In this document: in pieces, positions 58,298-64,000 of the stretch
How the letters are laid out: every line of letters starts with the position of its first letter
Position numbering within the stretch: position 1 is the stretch's first letter
Assembly (NCBI GenBank): GCA_900169235.1
Contig: FWCC01000346.1
Coordinates: 62,001-126,000, forward strand
Origin: Zarea fungicola
Lineage: Eukaryota; Ascomycota; Sordariomycetes; Hypocreales; Cordycipitaceae
DNA: 64,000 nucleotides
Direction of reading: 5' to 3'
Made by a program: the position numbers and the translations under genes
Notes under the pieces: generated by a model
What the model was told of the DNA's origin: nothing
The model's database searches: none
Seen by the model: only the letters and a program-made list of their open reading frames with translations

Positions 58298-59269
58298 ATC
58301 CCTGCGTCGGGTGGCCTGGCCTGGCTTCTCGCTGAAAGAAGTGAAATGGTTACGATTCAGATACCGGAGCACAGAGTTTAAAATATTATTCAGAATTCCA
58401 GATTCGTTTATTTCTTCTCAAGCTATCGGCCTTAAAATTCAAGAAGTTAAGGAAGCTCCACAACGCATAGCCGCGGAGCAAGATTACCTATTAGCGGTTG
58501 TTATTAACACGAACACTTGAACTGTCCCGCCGTGAACAGATCATGTCTTAAGGCGGAGGCAAAGTGGTGTAGCCGACGTCACCACCACTCAATGCACCAT
58601 GACAATGCAGCGGGATTGGCAGGAGGTAACCCACAGGGCTAATCTGATTTCAAAGCATGGTAGGATTCCTGTCAGTGTTTAAGCTATAGCACCGCCCCGA
58701 CAGTTGCTCTTGCAATAGACCATATTCTAGCACTCATCTCGCTTGATTCTAGTCTTCGAGTCAGAGCTACGGGTATACATTCTACTACATCTATTTCAAC
58801 GAAACACGTTTTTACCCTAATCGTGTTAGCTGTGTATTTTCTGTTTGGCGAGTCACCGATGTGCCGTCCCCACGCTAGTAAATACTAGCTTTCCGTTGCC
58901 TCTTCACATTTTGAATTTCCAAACCATTGACCATCTTATTTTGTCGGTTATAATGCAAGTATGGAGGGTATACTTCATGAATTTTGTTTTTGCGGTAATA
59001 GTCCCGTGCACGTGTTTTGTGTTACAGTTGGATTGAAACGCTCAAAGCAAAGTTTGCTCCTCAGCAGTGATAAAAGCCGGGACTAGGACCATATAAATTC
59101 TGTCAGTACTTCATATGAGATGAACATCAGGCTACGGTGTTAATGGTCCTCGTAAAATTTCAACTTTTTTTAGTGAATAGAAATACGTTGCCGCAGAAGT
59201 GACGGGTACAGATTGCCAAGCTCTTTATATTTACGAGCTGCCAAGTACTAGAGTATCCTGCCCATGTTC

Positions 59270-59983
59270 CTATTCTGCAATCTTCAGGTCAATAGGCTCC
59301 CCGATTGCCGCAAACATTTCCAAATCGGCAGTGATATCGTCGCCCATTACCTTGTTCCTGAATGCCAGAGGGTGCTCCTCTAGATCGCTTGCCTCTTTCT
59401 TAACATGGTCTCTGATCCAGGGGATGCCAACGGCGGTCCACATGGCCCTTGAAGGCCGCCACCAATCCTTTTCAAGCGCCGTGCGATCGATTGTCGGAAG
59501 CATAATGGCCAGCATCTCTGGCCATCCCCATTCTTTAGGGATTGCATCACGGTCGGACACATGTGCAAACGAAACCCCGCAGTTTGAACAAAACATCTTA
59601 TTTCGTCTTGGTGATGAACGGTAAATTGCGAGACACAGCTCACTCAAATCATTTGAGCCATGAAGCAGCTCGGCAGCAGGCAGCCAGCGGCGATGGTCGT
59701 CGTCCAGTGGCGCGGTACCGACTTGTGATTTAGGCAGAACAGATAGTTCAACGTGCTTCTTCTCGCAAGCAACGCCATATGCTGCCAGCTGCCCGGTTAT
59801 CTCGCGGCAAGAATTGCAGTGGCATACGAGAGAGAGTGGGAGGCGCGATTCGTCCGATTCTGCGCCGGGGGGTAGGAATGGCATGTGGGCGCGCTCGCTA
59901 AGAGAAGGAACAGAGATTCGATACCGAATTGCCCGGCATGCGCAACCGCCATGCGCAACAAATGCCTCGTCAGGGAAAGCCAT
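59270..59983 (-). CDS. GFA/CENP-V-domain zinc protein (237 aa)
   Basis: Single-exon gene. The zinc-binding cysteines of the GFA (glutathione-dependent formaldehyde-activating enzyme-like) fold are all present: GGCACRAIRY (Cys14, Cys16), CHCNSCREITGQ (Cys54, Cys56, Cys59) and FCSNCGVSF in the middle. The family is widespread in fungi; a few members help attach formaldehyde or other electrophiles to glutathione, most have no known substrate. The protein is longer than minimal GFA domains, with a C-terminal 90-residue extension rich in Trp and charged residues. No targeting signal is seen. The ATG at 59983 directly precedes the conserved region. Confidence 0.9.
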   Translation of the reverse strand: MAFPDEAFVAHGGCACRAIRYRISVPSLSERAHMPFLPPGAESDESRLPLSLVCHCNSCREITGQLAAYGVACEKKHVELSVLPKSQVGTAPLDDDHRRWLPAAELLHGSNDLSELCLAIYRSSPRRNKMFCSNCGVSFAHVSDRDAIPKEWGWPEMLAIMLPTIDRTALEKDWWRPSRAMWTAVGIPWIRDHVKKEASDLEEHPLAFRNKVMGDDITADLEMFAAIGEPIDLKIAE

Positions 59984-62310
59984 GGTAGTCTTTTTACGGC
60001 GAAGTTCGGATTGGTAGGTCTCAGGTATACAGCGTCAGATTGGGGTAGAGAGTCGAGGGATCACCAGGCTTTTGTATGCATCCAACAGTTAATACCACCA
60101 AAACGAGAACATGCCGAGAACTATTAGACATGCAATGCACTACGAACAGCGGTAATAACAAACCTAGTTAATGTTGGGTCTCAGCCTGATTTATTCCCCA
60201 AATGGGCGGTGACCGACAACGATGCGACTTTTTAGAGTGGTGTGGAATTTTGCTACTCAGATGCTCTTGGCATTCCATCTCTGGATATAACTACTTCTGG
60301 TCTTTTGCCGAATGCGCGCTATGACCTGTCGTTTCTGGGGTTGGGCTGAGAAGATCTGGGTACCAGCGTGCAGCCTGGTTCTGTTTTGCTGTAGGTGTAC
60401 GTCGTTTATTAGTTTATGTTTAAGCCAAGCAGCGGCCAGAAGTTCCAAAATGGCTGCATGTTGCGACAGCCAAGAAGAGAAAGCGCCGAGCAAGAGTTCC
60501 ACAGTACGTCTGGGCTCACAGGGTATGAAACTGCCCAATAAACATGACGCGAAGCCTTCCTTGCAAGAAAACAAAATATCGGCCGCTTTTGGCTAATTCT
60601 TTCCTAATAAAAACCTCAAACCAGTACGGAATAATGATTGGGAGGTATCATTCAAATGCGTTTCGTGTCTGCCCGCAGTCACTAGCCTGGCGAGGAGACG
60701 TAGAGTAAATGGATAATTTTAGATAAAGTCTGCTCCTCCAAGGAAAATCCAAGCAGGCTCTCATAAAGGCAGCTAATCCATTGTAATTGTTAATCATAAA
60801 AGCCATCGATCTTTGTCTCGGAATTTTGCAAAAGCATCAAAGGTATTGTCACCGTCGGCGCGTATTGTTGATCAAGGCACCAGGGACACCTTATGAATCT
60901 CTGTGGGCACTTTACAACAAAGCCCAAGCCATTGTCTGAGGTTCAAATTATTTGCACTTTACAGTCCGCTGCATACGCATCAGTGCATGGCAGTAAATGC
61001 ATTCCAGGACACTAGTCCCAAACAGCAAGGACGCTGTTGAAACGGTTGGCTTGAGGCAGTCGCGCGGTGGTGCTCGCACATGTGAGTAGTAAGCTTAGTG
61101 CTAAGCTTTCGTTATTAACTATGGTTAAAGATGCGAATAAGTATAGGATAAGTAATTTGTCTTTCGCGGCGTTTTCCCGGATGCCGCTAAGGGTTCCATT
61201 TGTAAGCCTCTTTGATAAACAATGTACTAGTCGCAGGAAGACTAGATTTTGAAAGGAAATTATGTAACACTGCCGAGTACAGTCCAGATCTTCAGACAAA
61301 TTTTCAGCACATGGCGATCGCTAGCCATTGTAAGTGGTGACCAGTAAAGTTTTATTTGTATTCCATCCTTCTGCTTACGGTTACACCTATTTCTTTCAGA
61401 ATCCCATATAAGTAGCAGCTGTTCCTCGTTAAAGCCATACAGCTCAATCTTCTAGGTTTGTTTGATGGCTGAGCTTGCACTCACGGCCAAGTTGCGAAGG
61501 GCTAGGTCGAAGGAGGGAAAATAATAAAGCGAGATATTGCTTTGAGCAGCAAGGTATCAGGATGGCAATGCAACAGAATAATGAAACTTTGATCCTGTCC
61601 AAGAATCGTTCGGGTAATGCATGAACTAGTTTTCAAGTCTAGTGTGGGCTATATAGCGTCTAAGGCCTACACGAGGGCCTTAATACAGACGCTCAATAAG
61701 TAAACTAACAAATAAAGTCAGCCAAAATCACTCGTATGGCTGGCTTTTCGATCAAAAAGGTCTGTCCGAGCGCTGGCGATGACATGCAGCGGAGGAGGGG
61801 CATGCATCACATACAAAATGGTGTCGCGTCCTACCTACGGCACTCCTCGCACATAGCACAAACTTTCAACCCGAACTTCCCAAAGTATATGGGCCAGCCA
61901 TGGCTCAAAGACAATCTAGGCTAGCTATGTAGTAAAGTCTAACTTGGTTCTTACTGGGGGGTGCATTTAAATTTACATGCGCGTAAACTAAAACTTAGAC
62001 AAGCTTGGCGTATAAACTAGTATTTAACTGAACTTTGTCTCGTACCTAGTACTGAGCATATATAGGCACATTTGTCCCTTTGCAGTTACAGATGCAATCG
62101 TTGAATAACTGCTTCAAACCACCTCTTCAACTTTACAATAATCGTTTACTGTCCTATAACAGCAGCCATGGCAGATTTACCATCTGATTTCTTCTCTCTC
62201 AGGTATTCTCGAACAGCAAGACATGCGAGGCGCTAGTTTTGACTCGAGGAAATAGATCACAATTTACGCGCAAGCTCCATACCGAGCTTTATCCCACCGT
62301 TGACCCGTCA
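59984..62310. other. Gene-poor AT-rich block, no supported gene
   Basis: Upstream flank of the GFA-like gene and long leader of the SDR gene. Frames are short; one at 60257-60574 (minus) lacks an ATG and a domain. The sequence resembles decayed DNA rather than promoter, with no identifiable transposon ends. Confidence 0.4.
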
Positions 62311-63230
62311 ATGCCTTCTCTTTCTCAGGCTGGAAGGGTCGTTGTCGTTACTGGTGCAAGCCGTGGAGTGGGTGGTAGAGTACGGAAAGCAGTCCAAATG
62401 CGATTTCCTCGTGGCTAACTATTTTGCACTAGGGTATTGCTCCTGCATTTGCCAAAGCCGGAGTCAGGGGTATTGTGTTGACTGCAACAAACTTGGAAAA
62501 GTTAAAGGCTACGGAGGAAAGATTAAACAGGCAATATCCATCAGTCCAAACCCTTGTCGTTTCCGCCGATACGACTGATGAAGCTGCCGTGGCGAATTTG
62601 TTTGAACAAGTCAAGTCATGCTTCGGTCATGCAGATATTCTGGTGAATAATGCTGGAGTCAGCAGCGGTGGAGGTTCCCTGGATCAAGACGACTCAAACG
62701 CATGGTGGCGGAATTTTTTAAGTGTCATAGCCCGTGCATTTTGCTGGACTTTTGCTGATGACGCGGAATAGGAAGTCAACGTGAAAGGCTCGTTTCTTGT
62801 AACAAAGTATTTTCTCCAGCAACTTCCGACACCTTCCACTTCGGCCAATATAGTCAACATGGCCAGCAATGCTGCATGGGAGGTATTCCCGACGTTATCC
62901 GGCTACAGTATTAGCAAGCTAGCGGTACTTCAACTTGGCGCGCATCTTGCAGCAGGATACCCAGAAGTTACCACTATATCACTTCATCCAGGCTTCGTAC
63001 ACACCGATATGCTCCCAGACTATTTTCTGCATATCAGACAGAGTAGCGCAGAATTGGCCGGCGGCGTATCAGTCTGGCTCTGTACCAAGCCTGCACGGTT
63101 CCTAAATGGGAGACTGATGGTCGCCGAGTGGGATGTAAATGAGCTTCTACAGAGACAGTCGGAAATCGAAACGGAGGGCACATTGAGAGTGGATTTACTT
63201 GGCAAATTTGGCCCAGAGCAATTTCAATAG
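62311..63230 (+). CDS. Short-chain dehydrogenase/reductase (about 268 aa), splice sites irregular
   Basis: Best model: exons 62311-62367, 62433-62723 and 62772-63230. SDR marks: TGASRG nucleotide-binding start, ILVNNAGVS, NIVNMASNAAW, catalytic Tyr and Lys in YSISK, and a PGFVHTDM loop. It would be a soluble NAD(P)H oxidoreductase of unknown substrate. The first intron must use GTGGGT at 62368 for correct phase, leaving a slightly altered glycine motif; the more canonical GTAGAG six bases on breaks the frame. The second intron lacks GT at the place family alignment predicts (62718, TTAAGTGT); a GT six bases later keeps frame and adds Leu-Ser. Both oddities suggest splice-site drift; the gene may be functional or starting to decay. 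Confidence 0.65.
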
Positions 63231-63398
63231 TTTTAGTAACAAATTTCTTCCGAATTTATCTTCTACAAAAAAGCATAAAAGAGACACAAAGCGACCGATT
63301 CTCTACCATGAAACCGCAAAATATATCCGTCTTGAAGATGCTAACCCAAGTTCCGATTTATGACGGCCGAAAAATTAAAGCAAAAACAGTGCCATTCG

Positions 63399-63623
63399 CT
63401 AAAAACTTAATTGGGATGGGGTCGGACGAGCTGCAGTAAGAATTGACGGAATGCTCACCCTTGTTGCAAACATCCACATCTCTCTGACCATCTGCGAGAG
63501 GCCAACGACAAAACATAACACCGCCATGGCCATGAACATAGATATGATTACTATCACCGTAATCGCGGCTCGATAGTGGTAGCGAGCATTCATATCATCG
63601 CCAAGTAAGACTGCCGCCCTCAT
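63399..63623 (-). CDS. Putative small single-span membrane protein or first exon (up to 74 aa)
   Basis: An ATG at 63623 opens a frame with a short N-terminal region (MRAAVLLGDDMNARYHYR) and a strong hydrophobic helix (AAITVIVIISMFMAMAVLCF), followed by an amphipathic stretch. A GTGAGC donor-like sequence at about 63464 suggests the real gene may splice on rather than read to the stop at 63399. No family recognised; it may equally be chance. Confidence 0.25.
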   Translation of the reverse strand: MRAAVLLGDDMNARYHYRAAITVIVIISMFMAMAVLCFVVGLSQMVREMWMFATRVSIPSILTAARPTPSQLSF

Positions 63624-64000
63624 AGAGGTATTCTTTTACGTGCAACTTCTAAACACAAAACAAATGAAATTAGTAGGTTTACTAATGGAGAGCGCGAGTA
63701 TATTTCGAACCTGCACGCAGAATACAGTCTCGATTGACATTAGCAAAAGCTTATTTAGTCAAAGAATAGAGCAAGCTATAAAGCTTTAATTTATGCTGCA
63801 GTTAAATTTCTGGCAGCAGATGCTTTTATGGTAATTGCCAGTCTATAGATAGCTCAAGTTATAAGACCCGACCCACAGGAGTTTGAAGACCTAGTCAGTT
63901 CTGCCAGCAAATACCAACGGTATATTCCACCTAGGCGGCCTCATAGTGGCTGATTCGGACTCTTGGCGGGAGACTAAGAATATTTAGTTTAAAGTACTTG
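63624..64000. other. Right-edge sequence, nothing supported
   Basis: AT-rich with short frames only; it may be the promoter of the putative small membrane protein gene or part of a gene beyond the edge. Confidence 0.4.

Larger units (their letters stand above)
56217..59269. other. Gene-poor AT-rich block, possibly decayed repeats
   Basis: Open frames at 56686-57099 and 58146-58520 have no recognisable motifs. The block includes a GTGTGAGT microsatellite (56257-56284) and a 21-bp tandem duplication (58250-58291). Lower GC and scattered stop codons in all frames suggest ageing repeat sequence, but I cannot identify a transposon family. Confidence 0.4.

Noticed and set aside
60257..60574. 105-codon minus-strand frame in the AT-rich block
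   Set aside because: Lacks an ATG start and any motif.
1..64000. tRNA, rRNA or CRISPR arrays
   Set aside because: No A-box/B-box pair, rRNA core sequence or regularly spaced repeats were found by eye; the minisatellites have no spacers.

Overview
This window looks like nuclear DNA of a filamentous ascomycete, most likely a Sordariomycete of the Hypocreales. Genes are interrupted by short introns (mostly 45-90 nt, GT-AG, with CTAAC/CTGAC-type branch sites). Families include Zn2Cys6 regulator, NudE, fungal multidomain acetyl-CoA carboxylase, AsaB/CmcJ-like enzyme, NB-ARC/TPR protein and HeLo-like protein, and long AT-rich gene-poor blocks are present. The order is inferred from gene style; no species marker is visible. 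All exon joins were made by hand from frame, splice signals and family continuity. No tRNA, rRNA or CRISPR was found.

Layout. 1-425: edge-cut 5' end of a Zn2Cys6 regulator. 2.2-4.8 kb: two small secreted proteins, one of them a three-exon cysteine-rich protein. 6.0-12.8 kb (minus): one 13-exon gene, 1,972 codons, joining a GH55 beta-1,3-glucanase, an I9-like prodomain plus subtilase, and a C-terminal ten-cysteine KP4-like domain. 13.8-15.6 kb: F-box-like/LRR-like protein. 17.4-31.3 kb: housekeeping stretch with NudE, a 5-kb gene-free interval and acetyl-CoA carboxylase. 32.0-32.5 kb: mitochondrial BolA-like protein. 36.1-38.9 kb: secreted PA-domain subtilase of the Pr1C type. 39.7-41.4 kb: spliced 44-codon microprotein and a stand-alone glutamine-synthetase-fold (FluG-like) protein with a hairpin at its start. 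41.7-42.7 kb: AsaB/CmcJ-like enzyme.

43.5-54.8 kb is the second region of special interest. It holds an alpha/beta-hydrolase-NB-ARC-TPR protein, a divergently transcribed CorA-like membrane protein, and a HeLo-like/pseudokinase/trypsin-like protease fusion. By family this resembles a fungal allorecognition or regulated-cell-death locus. 55-64 kb is sparser and more AT-rich: NmrA-like reductase, a dehydrogenase relic, GFA-type zinc protein and an SDR gene with a doubtful splice donor, separated by blocks that look like decayed repeats.

How genes may work together (inference): the GH55-subtilase fusion, the Pr1C-like subtilase and the small secreted proteins form a secreted arsenal against walls or host protein. 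The 43.5-54.8 kb genes would act inside the cell in self/non-self sensing. NudE, ACC and BolA are core functions.
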